From B1 sp964355075 (lineage in GTDB: Bacteria > Bacteroidota > Bacteroidia > UKL13-3), in NCBI GenBank assembly GCA_964355075.1, contig CAYHCF010000014.1, forward strand, positions 1 to 64,000: DNA of 64,000 nt, written 5' to 3'. How positions within the stretch are numbered: the first letter of the stretch is position 1; each line of letters starts with the position of its first letter. A program made the position numbers and the translations under genes. Below, piece by piece: positions 54,685 through 62,510 of the stretch. The notes beneath the pieces were generated by a model. The model searched no databases. It was not told the DNA's origin and saw only the letters and a program-made list of their open reading frames with translations.

Positions 54685-55521
54685 CTATCCTAAAAATACA
54701 GAGCGCTGACGATCCATAAAAAATGAGTGTCCCTTGTTAAAAATCATATCTTCAATAATATCATTTCGGTTCACACCGGAAACCAATAGAAAGGATGGAA
54801 AACTCTTTAAAAGCGTAATTAAATCGTTATAATAATTATCAGGATAAATGCGATTGATTGCAAAATGTTGTTTAAAATTTTTCAGATAATCAATAATACT
54901 TTTTTCTTGTGAATTGCTTTCATCAGTTACCACAACATTTAAAATCACCCTGTTATTTTCCAATTGATCACCCATTAGATACATAAACAATTTTATAGCT
55001 TCAAAAGATCGGTTACTTCCATCATATAACATCACAATATTATTGAAAGTGACTTGTTCACTGGATAACAGAAGAATCGGACATTTGGTATTGCGCAATA
55101 CCGCTACAATAGAATCAAAGGACTTCATATTGATATCTTCCTTTTTGAAAATATCCTTACCTATTAAAAAAATATCGTTGTATAAACTTTCCTTAACCAA
55201 CTCTTCATTTACTTCAGCCCCTGAAAGATAAACACGGGTTTTCAAATCGAGTTCATCACATTTTGAAATGAACCTTTCAATAAATTCATTGCTGTTATTT
55301 AAATCGGTGTGCAATATCCTCTCCAGGATTTCGGAACGGGTGTACTGTGAATTGAGAAAGTGTGGATTTTCAAAAATCTCATGCAAATTTGCAGAACTAA
55401 TTCCTTCAACAAATGCCCCGTTAAATCGATCTTCCTTTTCATGAAAAAGTCTGATCGAACAATCCAAAAGACGTTCGGCCTCAACCGTACCGTCCATTAA
55501 TATCAACATATTTCTAACCAC
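54685..55521 (-). CDS. Tandem universal-stress-protein-like protein
   Basis: A 278-residue protein starting at GTG 55521 (an ATG four codons later is possible but would cut the first strand). It has two Usp-like alpha/beta units (residues ~1-155 and ~156-278), each beginning with a beta-strand and an Asp: NMLILMDGTVEAERLL and FNNIVMLYDGSNRSFEAI. The ATP-binding G-x2-G-x9-G-(S/T) motif is not clear in either half, so ATP binding is uncertain. It is the first gene of the ccoI-ccoS-ccoNO-ccoQ-ccoP run and lies downstream of a candidate FNR-type site, so it is probably a low-oxygen stress protein. Confidence 0.8.
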   Translation of the reverse strand: MVRNMLILMDGTVEAERLLDCSIRLFHEKEDRFNGAFVEGISSANLHEIFENPHFLNSQYTRSEILERILHTDLNNSNEFIERFISKCDELDLKTRVYLSGAEVNEELVKESLYNDIFLIGKDIFKKEDINMKSFDSIVAVLRNTKCPILLLSSEQVTFNNIVMLYDGSNRSFEAIKLFMYLMGDQLENNRVILNVVVTDESNSQEKSIIDYLKNFKQHFAINRIYPDNYYNDLITLLKSFPSFLLVSGVNRNDIIEDMIFNKGHSFFMDRQRSVFLG

Positions 55522-55549
55522 GGGTATATTATTTACATTATCAGCTGTC

Positions 55550-55577
55550 CAAAAATAATTTTAAACCCGAATTCAAA
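55550..55577 (-). promoter_or_regulatory. Promoter of the usp-cco operon
   Basis: On the minus strand TTTTG (55578-55574) and TATTTTTG (55557-55550), 16-17 bases apart, fit TTTG...TAnnTTTG with slightly short spacing. The leader would be about 20 bases. Confidence 0.4.
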
Positions 55578-55600
55578 ACATGACCTTACTCATTGGGGCC

Positions 55601-55616
55601 TATGATATTTGTCATA
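55601..55616. promoter_or_regulatory. Candidate FNR/CRP-type operator of the usp-cco operon
   Basis: TATGA-TATTTG-TCATA is a perfect inverted repeat of five bases with the six-base spacing used by CRP/FNR dimers (TGTGA-N6-TCACA class). Its centre is about 55 bases upstream of the -7 box, close to a class I activator position. The gene for a Crp/Fnr regulator lies 0.9 kb upstream. Confidence 0.5.
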
Positions 55617-55634
55617 AATACCGGAAATAAATAT

Positions 55635-55667
55635 GGACAAAAGCCTCTATTCATAAGGTTTTTGTCC
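55635..55667 (-). terminator. Hairpin after the patatin gene
   Basis: GGACAAAAGCCT pairs with AGGTTTTTGTCC (one mismatch), loop of nine bases. On the minus strand it follows the patatin stop by about 40 bases, and a TATTTATTT run comes next. It would separate the fnr-patatin unit from the usp operon. Confidence 0.5.
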
Positions 55668-55709
55668 AATATCAGGTAGGTTATCTAAACAAACAATAAG
55701 TATAAAACC

Positions 55710-56468
55710 TTAGCTATTTTGAGGCATTGATAACAGGTCTTTTGTATAAGAATATCCTATTTCAAATATTTCTTTTGCAGCCGAAACCTTGAATAAATTA
55801 AAGTCGGCCAGCAAGTGCGGCTCAATATAGAGTGTGCATAAATCAATATTAGTCAGCATATTTGCTCTTAAACCAATGTGCAGGATTCTATCAGCATAAT
55901 TTCGGGTACTGATGGTTTTGGATTGAGGGTTTACCGGATTCACATATACGCCAATTATTTCATCGCACTTCCCAATTAAGGGCTGAACCGGTAAGTTATT
56001 CATTAAACCCCCGTCAATATAGTTAATGCCATTTATTGGATAAGGCCTTAATACCAAAGGAAATGCTGAAGATGCCATGATAGGATCTATCAGGTTCCCC
56101 GAATTAAAATACTCGAGTTTTGGTATATTAAGATTTGTGGCAGCTACTGTTAAAGGAATTTTCAATTCTTCAAAAGTTTTAGCCCTCAATACTTTTTCAA
56201 GGGTCTCTTTAATTCCACTAGCTCTTAATAAACCAAACTTAAACCGGCTAAAGCGAAGTAATTTGAAAATATCGAGGCCAACGAAAATATTTAGTATTTC
56301 ATCCGGAGAATAACCATCTGCATATAAAACACCGGCAATGCTTCCTGCACTTACACCAGAAATAATTTCTGGAAAAATATTCTTCTCTTCTAAGGCTTTT
56401 AATACCCCAATATGTGCAAATCCTCTGGCTCCTCCCCCCGATAAAACAATTCCGGTTTTATATCTCAA
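55710..56468 (-). CDS. Patatin-like phospholipase family protein
   Basis: A 252-residue patatin-fold acyl hydrolase, with the oxyanion glycines GGGARGFAHIG (11-21), nucleophile Ser40 in SGVSAGSIAG and catalytic Asp152 in YIDGGLMNNLP. The family releases fatty acids from phospholipids or other lipids. No signal peptide or membrane helix is seen, so it is cytoplasmic. The start is a TTG at 56468, nine bases after the regulator gene, and no ATG fits as well. Co-transcription with the FNR-like gene links it to low-oxygen or envelope stress, as an inference. Confidence 0.85.
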   Translation of the reverse strand: MRYKTGIVLSGGGARGFAHIGVLKALEEKNIFPEIISGVSAGSIAGVLYADGYSPDEILNIFVGLDIFKLLRFSRFKFGLLRASGIKETLEKVLRAKTFEELKIPLTVAATNLNIPKLEYFNSGNLIDPIMASSAFPLVLRPYPINGINYIDGGLMNNLPVQPLIGKCDEIIGVYVNPVNPQSKTISTRNYADRILHIGLRANMLTNIDLCTLYIEPHLLADFNLFKVSAAKEIFEIGYSYTKDLLSMPQNS

Positions 56469-56477
56469 CTCGATTTG

Positions 56478-57188
56478 TTAAACAGACATACGGGAAATTT
56501 TTTCGAGCGCATTTTTGTTGATGATTCTAATTTTCTTTCCTTCCATATCAATTATTTTGTCGCTTTTAAATTCCGACAAAAGCCTGATAACCGTTTCGGT
56601 TGCAGTACCTACAATATTTGCGATGTCTTCACGTGGTAATGTTACCGAAATGAGTGAAACATCCTGATCGTTGAAGTTTTGAAAAGTTTGCTGTAAAAAC
56701 AATAATGTTTCTGCTAAACGCTCTCTTACATTTTTTTGAGCCAGACTTTGAATACGTTCATCTGCAATTCCTAAATCATGACAAAGTGCTTTTAGCATTT
56801 GTTTATTGATGGAATTATTCGTGTGTAATAACTCAACAAAAATCGCCTTGGGAATGAAACAACAAACGGTATCTTCAATACAGGTTGCAGTGGCAACCAA
56901 TGGTTCATCAGCAATAAGTGCCCGGTATCCTAAAAATTCTCCTTCCCTGGCAAACCGAATTATTTGTTCTTTTCCGTCTTTATTTGATCGGGTTAACTTA
57001 ACAGCCCCGCTACTGATGCAATAAATTCCCAAAGGCAGATTATCTTCATAAAAAATGGCTTGTCCTTTTTTATAATGACTGCAGGACTTAACTGCACTTA
57101 CTCTATCCCTCTCAATATCTGTGCAATAGGAGAGGAAAGAGATGCTTTTTGAGTCACAGTTCTGACATTCAAGATATAATTTTTGCAT
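56478..57188 (-). CDS. Crp/Fnr family regulator with FNR-like cysteines
   Basis: A 236-residue regulator: an N-terminal Cys-rich stretch, a cyclic-nucleotide-binding-type beta-roll (about 35-150), a dimer helix (about 150-170) and a C-terminal HTH (LPREDIANIVGTATETVIRLL, ~180-205). Cys8, Cys11, Cys22 and Cys36 precede the roll, and Cys109/Cys110 in EDTVCCFIP align with the region of E. coli FNR Cys122 (VCEIP). The spacing CxxCx10C differs from that of E. coli FNR (CxxCx5C), so a 4Fe-4S oxygen sensor is plausible but unproved. Its gene heads the cbb3 locus, as FNR/FixK regulators often do. It is followed nine bases later by the patatin gene. Confidence 0.88.
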   Translation of the reverse strand: MQKLYLECQNCDSKSISFLSYCTDIERDRVSAVKSCSHYKKGQAIFYEDNLPLGIYCISSGAVKLTRSNKDGKEQIIRFAREGEFLGYRALIADEPLVATATCIEDTVCCFIPKAIFVELLHTNNSINKQMLKALCHDLGIADERIQSLAQKNVRERLAETLLFLQQTFQNFNDQDVSLISVTLPREDIANIVGTATETVIRLLSEFKSDKIIDMEGKKIRIINKNALEKISRMSV

Positions 57189-57242
57189 AAAAACTTAAAA
57201 ACTAATTATTTATGTGAAATATTGGCCTAAAATATATTCGTG

Positions 57243-58715
57243 TCAAAAATATATTTTTTTACTCCAAATTTCAAAAAAGGATGCCTGCTGAGTAAAAATA
57301 TGACTTAATTTAACCAGTTTTACCTTCTTATCACCTTCACTATCGGGGACGAAGATATACTTTAAACCGATGATATTTAGTGCAATCTCCAAATATTTTT
57401 CAATTTTTCCCGTTCCATCAATAAGGTCGTTGAAATAATCATCAAAAGAAACATTGGAATAGCGTTCAAGCAATGATTTATACATTTCTTTCGTGTATCC
57501 TTTCCCCATTTTATAGGTTTCCACATAAAGCGCCTTCATCACATCGTCAAGACGATATTGACCATTTGATTCTTTAATGATCGTGATGTCGGCTATCAAA
57601 GCAGCTAACATACCTTCCATGTAAATTGAAACTTTACGACCCTTAACACCAGGTACATAGCCATCTAACCAAGTGTCAAAACTTGACTGCGAAATTGAAT
57701 AATTGAACCGCCCCTCATTGGTTATGTGCCTCTGCAAATCGCTGTTAAAGCTCGTCTGATACTGTTCAAATGACCAAGCCCCGCTACGCAAGAGAATTAA
57801 ATCTCCGTAATAAGTTGTAATCCCCTCATATACATAGCCTAATTCCGAATAATTTTCCTTTGTAAAATCATATGGAAACATTTCAACAGGTCTGATTCGC
57901 TTAATATTCCACAAATGAAACATTTCGTGAGAGCTGATCGCCAAAATATTATCATAAAATTCCGGCTTGGCCCAATCACTGCCCGGGCCCATGGTAATTA
58001 CCGTTGAACAAGTATGCTCTACTCCATGGCTAAAAGGAACCGGCAAAATATGATAAAGAAAATGATAATTTTCGCAAGGTAAATCGCCAAATAATTTTTG
58101 TTGCGTCAGGGCATATAATCGTGTATCAGAAATGAGTTTCTCTATATCCGGACAAGGCTCGCCCTGAAACCAGAAATGAATTAAGCTGTCAGATACCGGA
58201 AAAGAGTGATGTAGTAAATCAGGACTTGCCATAAACGGACTATCAGCCAATTCATCGAAGGTCTTAGCATACAAGGTCTTTCCAGATAATGGTAATTGAC
58301 AAGCAATCTGATAATTATCTGGTATTTCCAGGCTAAGCGTTGCAGGTTCATTCATTTTTCCAACAACATACATCAGGCAATTGACCGGATTCACATATAA
58401 TTGGTGTTCATCGGCATAGCTGCCCCCTGCATCATATTGGTTTGCATAATATTCGTATTGAACATATAATTCGTCGGTATCCTGACAATCAATCTCCCAA
58501 CAGTCTTTGGTTATTTTTTTGAACAAGATTTTTTCTCCGGATAAATTATGTACCCGAAAGCATCGGATATTTTTTGCATAGTTCGCTAATTCGTACCTTC
58601 CGGGCCTCCAGGCAGGTAATTGAATCTGGAGTTTGGTATGTAATTCGTTTATTATTTTCCATTGAACACCAATAAAATGTTCGAAAGGGTTTGATATGAA
58701 AATTTTGTAGTGCAT
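57243..58715 (-). CDS. M61 family metallopeptidase lacking a PDZ domain
   Basis: A 490-residue protein started at ATG 58715 (MHYKIFISNPFEHF); the longer frame would run over the divergent gene's start. It has the M61 N-terminal beta-domain (LPAWRPGRYELANYAKNI), the zinc motif HEMFH at residues 263-267 followed by LWNIKRIRPVEM, and a third ligand Glu in YVYEGITTYYGDL. Family members (glycyl aminopeptidases) are usually near 590-630 residues with a C-terminal PDZ domain; here the chain ends about 100 residues earlier, in KLVKLSHIFTQQASF, with no PDZ motif. No signal peptide is seen. It may be a natural short form or truncated. Confidence 0.85.
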   Translation of the reverse strand: MHYKIFISNPFEHFIGVQWKIINELHTKLQIQLPAWRPGRYELANYAKNIRCFRVHNLSGEKILFKKITKDCWEIDCQDTDELYVQYEYYANQYDAGGSYADEHQLYVNPVNCLMYVVGKMNEPATLSLEIPDNYQIACQLPLSGKTLYAKTFDELADSPFMASPDLLHHSFPVSDSLIHFWFQGEPCPDIEKLISDTRLYALTQQKLFGDLPCENYHFLYHILPVPFSHGVEHTCSTVITMGPGSDWAKPEFYDNILAISSHEMFHLWNIKRIRPVEMFPYDFTKENYSELGYVYEGITTYYGDLILLRSGAWSFEQYQTSFNSDLQRHITNEGRFNYSISQSSFDTWLDGYVPGVKGRKVSIYMEGMLAALIADITIIKESNGQYRLDDVMKALYVETYKMGKGYTKEMYKSLLERYSNVSFDDYFNDLIDGTGKIEKYLEIALNIIGLKYIFVPDSEGDKKVKLVKLSHIFTQQASFFEIWSKKIYF

Positions 58716-58728
58716 ATTCGCTACAAAT

Positions 58729-58974
58729 ATGAACATTGCATATATAGTTACCATCATTTCGGTTTTACTTTTATTGGTTTTTGCTATTTTATCTTTTACC
58801 AATACCAATAATCCAAAGTTCCAATTGCTCTATATAGTAGTTGCCACCTTTAATATTGGTGTTTTGTGCAGCATCATTCTAATTAATTATAGCAGTGAAA
58901 GTGCCTTAATTTGGCCTGCTTTGCTTTTTTTGCATGTGCTTAACCGGGTGAGAGAACTATACAAGATGCTTTAG
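58729..58974 (+). CDS. Small three-helix membrane protein
   Basis: An 81-residue protein with hydrophobic helices at about 5-24, 31-53 and 58-72, ending RVRELYKML. It starts at ATG 58729, only 13 bases from the divergent M61 start, so the two genes share a very small promoter region. It has a normal stop (TAG) and real-looking composition (few Cys or Trp, basic tail) but no recognised family. It is monocistronic as far as can be seen. Confidence 0.55.
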   Translation: MNIAYIVTIISVLLLLVFAILSFTNTNNPKFQLLYIVVATFNIGVLCSIILINYSSESALIWPALLFLHVLNRVRELYKML

Positions 58975-59067
58975 TTGGGAAGGACAAAATAAATAAACAC
59001 TCTCCCCTATTTGGAATTGACAATTTATCTATCTGTTGATTTTCTTGTTTGTCTCAAATTATAAATA

Positions 59068-60093
59068 TTATTGAATCACCATTTTTTTGATGCAACTTTT
59101 CTCCCCTTTATCTGTCAGCAGATTGACAAAATAGATTCCTTTTGGGGAGTTGGAAAGGTCAATTTGGTTTGAGTTTTGTTGTTGCAGAATTTTTTCTCCA
59201 ATCAGGTTATAAACTTCCAAATTAATTATTTCACAGTTGTTTCCAATTTCAATGCTAAACTTTCCGCTGGATGGATTTGGATAGATACTAAAGTCTCTTT
59301 TGCTAAAATCCTCCATTCCGGTAGCGTTGCGGTGTCTGATGCGGTAGGAGCCAAAAGTACTATTGTTCCACACGTTCACTTTATAGTTGCCGCTGCCTGT
59401 GGTTGAATAAATCGTAACCGTATCAACACTTGAACTAAAGCTTGCATAAGCAAGCCGGGTGGTTGTATCGGATGCATTATAAATGTCAACATGCACAAAA
59501 TCGGCAGCATTTTTTTCAATAAAAAGAGAAAAAGCACCCGGTGACGTAGTAAGATTGAACCAGTCAACCAGATCCCAATAGGGATATTTGAAACCCGCAT
59601 AATGCCCGATAGCACCTGTCCAGGGATTAGTAGGGACATTGACAGCATTGACTGCATAGTCGTTTGGTTCTGCATCACCGGCAAAAAAAGTGGGTGTAAA
59701 TGTTGAAACGAAATGATAATCTCCATCACCGCTATTTGTGCCAATTCTCAGGTAATACGTACCAGGCATGGCAGCAAAAGAAAGAATCACGTTTACCGCT
59801 AAACCATAAGTTACAAAATTAACTGTATCAACATTGTGATAAATCTGTGCCCCGAAAGAACTGAAATTACTATTAATTCCGGTCATCGTTATCTTTACCG
59901 TTCCGGTAGCGGTAACGGTAAATTTCCACCAATCTTCCGCATCCGTATAACTAATATGTCCTGTTTCTGATAGGCCAATGGTGGTTTGGTTGGCAGTACT
60001 TCTGGAGTTGTTAGGCTCTGTTTCGGCATTGGAGATTTGTGGCCAAACAAATGCCAATAATAATGCCGTAAACTGGATAAAATAATTTTTCAT
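59068..60093 (-). CDS. T9SS-secreted protein with pre-peptidase C-terminal-type domains
   Basis: A 341-residue secreted protein: signal peptide (to about residue 23, ISNAE), then two PPC-type beta-sandwich domains (about 25-135 and 140-260). Each starts E-(P/A)-N(D/N)-x-(S/A)-x-A (TEPNNSRSTANQT and AEPNDYAVNAVN) and has the DxxDW(W/F)xxT motif. A T9SS type A sorting domain ends the chain (SIYPNPSSGKFSIEI, LSNSPKGIYFVNLLTDKG). No catalytic domain precedes the PPC units, so it is probably a binding or structural surface protein. It has its own promoter region with the inverted-repeat element. Confidence 0.88.
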   Translation of the reverse strand: MKNYFIQFTALLLAFVWPQISNAETEPNNSRSTANQTTIGLSETGHISYTDAEDWWKFTVTATGTVKITMTGINSNFSSFGAQIYHNVDTVNFVTYGLAVNVILSFAAMPGTYYLRIGTNSGDGDYHFVSTFTPTFFAGDAEPNDYAVNAVNVPTNPWTGAIGHYAGFKYPYWDLVDWFNLTTSPGAFSLFIEKNAADFVHVDIYNASDTTTRLAYASFSSSVDTVTIYSTTGSGNYKVNVWNNSTFGSYRIRHRNATGMEDFSKRDFSIYPNPSSGKFSIEIGNNCEIINLEVYNLIGEKILQQQNSNQIDLSNSPKGIYFVNLLTDKGEKSCIKKMVIQ

Positions 60094-60100
60094 GTGCTTT

Positions 60101-60182
60101 GGTGTTTAGATTGTTAGATTATTTGACTCATACGTCGTTAGACAGTTAGGTTATCTACCTAAACCCCTACAGTCTAAACACC
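60101..60182. repeat. Inverted-repeat element upstream of the PPC protein gene
   Basis: GGTGTTTAGATTG (60101-60113) and CAGTCTAAACACC (60170-60182) are complementary at 12 of 13 positions. Between them lies a smaller hairpin, TTAGGT-TATCT-ACCTAA (60146-60162). It looks like a small non-coding palindromic element in the leader or promoter of the minus-strand gene. The rest of the 60094-60422 gap is AT-rich apart from the dppIII promoter. Confidence 0.55.
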
Positions 60183-60367
60183 TATGGCCTAGCTTTGCTT
60201 TTCTTTCTACAATTTCGATTGACTATTCGAATGTAGCATTCTGTTTTAATATTGCAAGGTTTTTCTTTGGGATCAGATCTCCTTTACATCCTAGTTAAAT
60301 TGAAGTACCCTTTTAAATAATAATAATTACAACATTTAGAAAGGGACTTTCCTCTCATCAAAATGAA

Positions 60368-60399
60368 TTGAGTAGATTAAGGACAAGTTTTTATATTTG
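60368..60399 (+). promoter_or_regulatory. Promoter of the dipeptidyl peptidase III gene
   Basis: TTG (60368-60370), 21 bases, then TATATTTG (60392-60399), 24 bases before the ATG. This matches the -33/-7 pattern of the phylum. Confidence 0.5.
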
Positions 60400-60422
60400 T
60401 GCCATCTTAACCAAGCATAATA

Positions 60423-62477
60423 ATGAAAATCAAACACACCCTTATGTACACAGCCTTTGCCGCGGCCGCTTTATTGAGTAGCTGTAAGAGCGACCAAAAA
60501 ACAAAATCTACCGAATCAAACTTTGAGGTTACCTGCGATCGTTTTGCCGATTTAGAGGTATTGCGTTACGAAATTCCCGGCTTTGCCGATCTTTCAGCTC
60601 AGCAAAAGGAATTGGCCTATTATTTATACGAAGCAGCTAATTGTGGTCGCGATATCTTTTACGATCAAAAATACAAGCATAACCTCACCGTTCGCCGCAC
60701 GCTTGAAGGTGTTTTGAATAACTATACCGGAGATAAAAATAGCGAAGACTGGAAGAATTTTGAATCCTATGCGAAACGTGTCTTTTTTTCTACCGGAATT
60801 CACCACCATTATTCAAATATCAAATTTGTGCCTGAATGTAGTTTTGAATATTTCACCACATTGGTTAAAGCCATTGATCCTGCGCTATTGCCTTTGGATG
60901 GACAAAATGTGGATGCCTTTTTAGCAGCCATGAAACCTGTTATGTTCGATGCTGGTTTTGAAGCCAAAACGGTAAATCTGGCTTCAGGTATAGATAATGT
61001 GAAAGAATCTGCCAATAACTTTTATGAGGGTATAACTCAAAAAGAAGTGGAAGAATACTACAGTACCAAAGGGAATATAAACGATCCACAACCTGTCTCT
61101 TGGGGATTGAACTCTAAACTGATAAAAGAGAATGGAAAGGTAGCAGAAAAAGTATGGAAAGTTGGTGGGATGTATGGTGCCGCCATCGAAAAAATTGTTT
61201 TTTGGTTAGAAAAAGCAATACAGGTTGCCGAAAATGATAAGCAAAAGCAAGCATTAATTTTATTGGTTGAATACTACAAAACCGGAGATTTGAAAATATG
61301 GGATGAATACAATATTGCATGGGTAAATGATACTGAAAGCAGGTTAGATGTGGTAAATGGTTTTATAGAAGTATATGATGATGCCATTGGTAAACGTGCT
61401 TCCTTTGAATCGGTAGTCAGCTTAAGAGATATGGAAGCAACCAAACGTATTGCGGCCATTGCAAAAGATGCCCAATGGTTTGAAGACCACACGCCAATTA
61501 TGCCTGAACACAGAAAGAAAAGTGTAAAAGGAATTTCCGCAAAAGTAATAACAGTAATACAGGAGTCGGGTGCCAGCGAGCATTCTACGCCCATCGGCAT
61601 CAACCTGCCCAATGCCAATTGGATCCGGCAACAACACGGATCGAAATCGGTTTCTTTGGGTAATATGGTTCATTCTTATAATATCATCAGTGCTAAAAGT
61701 CCTATGATGAAAGAGTTTGCTTTTACGGAAGATGAAATTAAGCATGCCAAAGATTTTGGAGCTTTGGCCGGTGATTTACATACCGATTTGCACGAGGTTA
61801 TCGGACATGCTTCGGGCCAGATTAACAAAGGTATTGGCGATCCGGATCAAACCCTGAAAAATTATGCAAGCACCTTAGAGGAAGCGAGGGCAGATTTAAT
61901 TGCCTTGTATTTTATTTATGATCCAAAATTGGTTGAAATGGGACTCATGCCAAGTTTGGAAGTAGGAAAAACTGAATATGAAGGTTATATAAGGGGTGGG
62001 TTGATTACGCAATTAACCCGCTTGCAATTAGGCGAGAATTTGGAAGAAGCACACATGCGCAACCGTCAGTTGAATGCGGCATGGGTTCTTGAAAAAGGAA
62101 AGGCTGAAAATGTGATTGAGATGATAAAAAAGGATGGTAAGACTTATGTGCGTGTGAACAATTATGAAAAGTTACGCGAACTGTTTGGTCAATTGCTGAA
62201 AGAAATACAAAGGATAAAATCGGAGGGAGATTTTGCTGCCGCAACTGCATTGGTTGAAGGGTATGGCGTTAAGGTGGACCAAACCTTATTAAAAGAAGTA
62301 AAAGACCGTTTTGTGAAGTTAAATGTTGCACCTTATAAAGGATTCATCCAGCCTAAATTAACTGCAGTGATGAACGGAGATAAAGTGGTTGATGTTAAAG
62401 TGGAATACCCTGATAATTGGCTGACTGATCAATTGGAAAGAGGCAAGAAATATTCCTTCCTTCCTAATAAGAATTAA
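60423..62477 (+). CDS. Dipeptidyl peptidase III-type lipoprotein (family M49)
   Basis: A 684-residue zinc peptidase that removes N-terminal dipeptides. The zinc motif HEVIGH starts at residue 457, and the second motif is EEARAD (Glu486/487 supplying the third ligand); this is the bacterial M49 pattern. An N-terminal hydrophobic stretch ending LLSSC, followed by KSDQK, looks like a lipobox, so the enzyme is probably a lipoprotein. The overall length (about 680) is that of Bacteroides enzymes. It has its own promoter and is convergent with the hydrolase gene. Between the two stops there are only short GAATTAA direct repeats. Confidence 0.92.
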   Translation: MKIKHTLMYTAFAAAALLSSCKSDQKTKSTESNFEVTCDRFADLEVLRYEIPGFADLSAQQKELAYYLYEAANCGRDIFYDQKYKHNLTVRRTLEGVLNNYTGDKNSEDWKNFESYAKRVFFSTGIHHHYSNIKFVPECSFEYFTTLVKAIDPALLPLDGQNVDAFLAAMKPVMFDAGFEAKTVNLASGIDNVKESANNFYEGITQKEVEEYYSTKGNINDPQPVSWGLNSKLIKENGKVAEKVWKVGGMYGAAIEKIVFWLEKAIQVAENDKQKQALILLVEYYKTGDLKIWDEYNIAWVNDTESRLDVVNGFIEVYDDAIGKRASFESVVSLRDMEATKRIAAIAKDAQWFEDHTPIMPEHRKKSVKGISAKVITVIQESGASEHSTPIGINLPNANWIRQQHGSKSVSLGNMVHSYNIISAKSPMMKEFAFTEDEIKHAKDFGALAGDLHTDLHEVIGHASGQINKGIGDPDQTLKNYASTLEEARADLIALYFIYDPKLVEMGLMPSLEVGKTEYEGYIRGGLITQLTRLQLGENLEEAHMRNRQLNAAWVLEKGKAENVIEMIKKDGKTYVRVNNYEKLRELFGQLLKEIQRIKSEGDFAAATALVEGYGVKVDQTLLKEVKDRFVKLNVAPYKGFIQPKLTAVMNGDKVVDVKVEYPDNWLTDQLERGKKYSFLPNKN

Positions 62478-62510
62478 GAATTAAGAATGCAGAATTGAGT
62501 ATTAATTTAT

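Noticed and set aside
58716..58808. Longer start for the M61 gene
   Set aside because: The extra 31 codons overlap the start of the divergent membrane gene and do not resemble the family's N-terminus.
62470..62500. GAATTAA short direct repeats between convergent genes
   Set aside because: Three short AT-rich copies without a hairpin or coding role; too simple to interpret.
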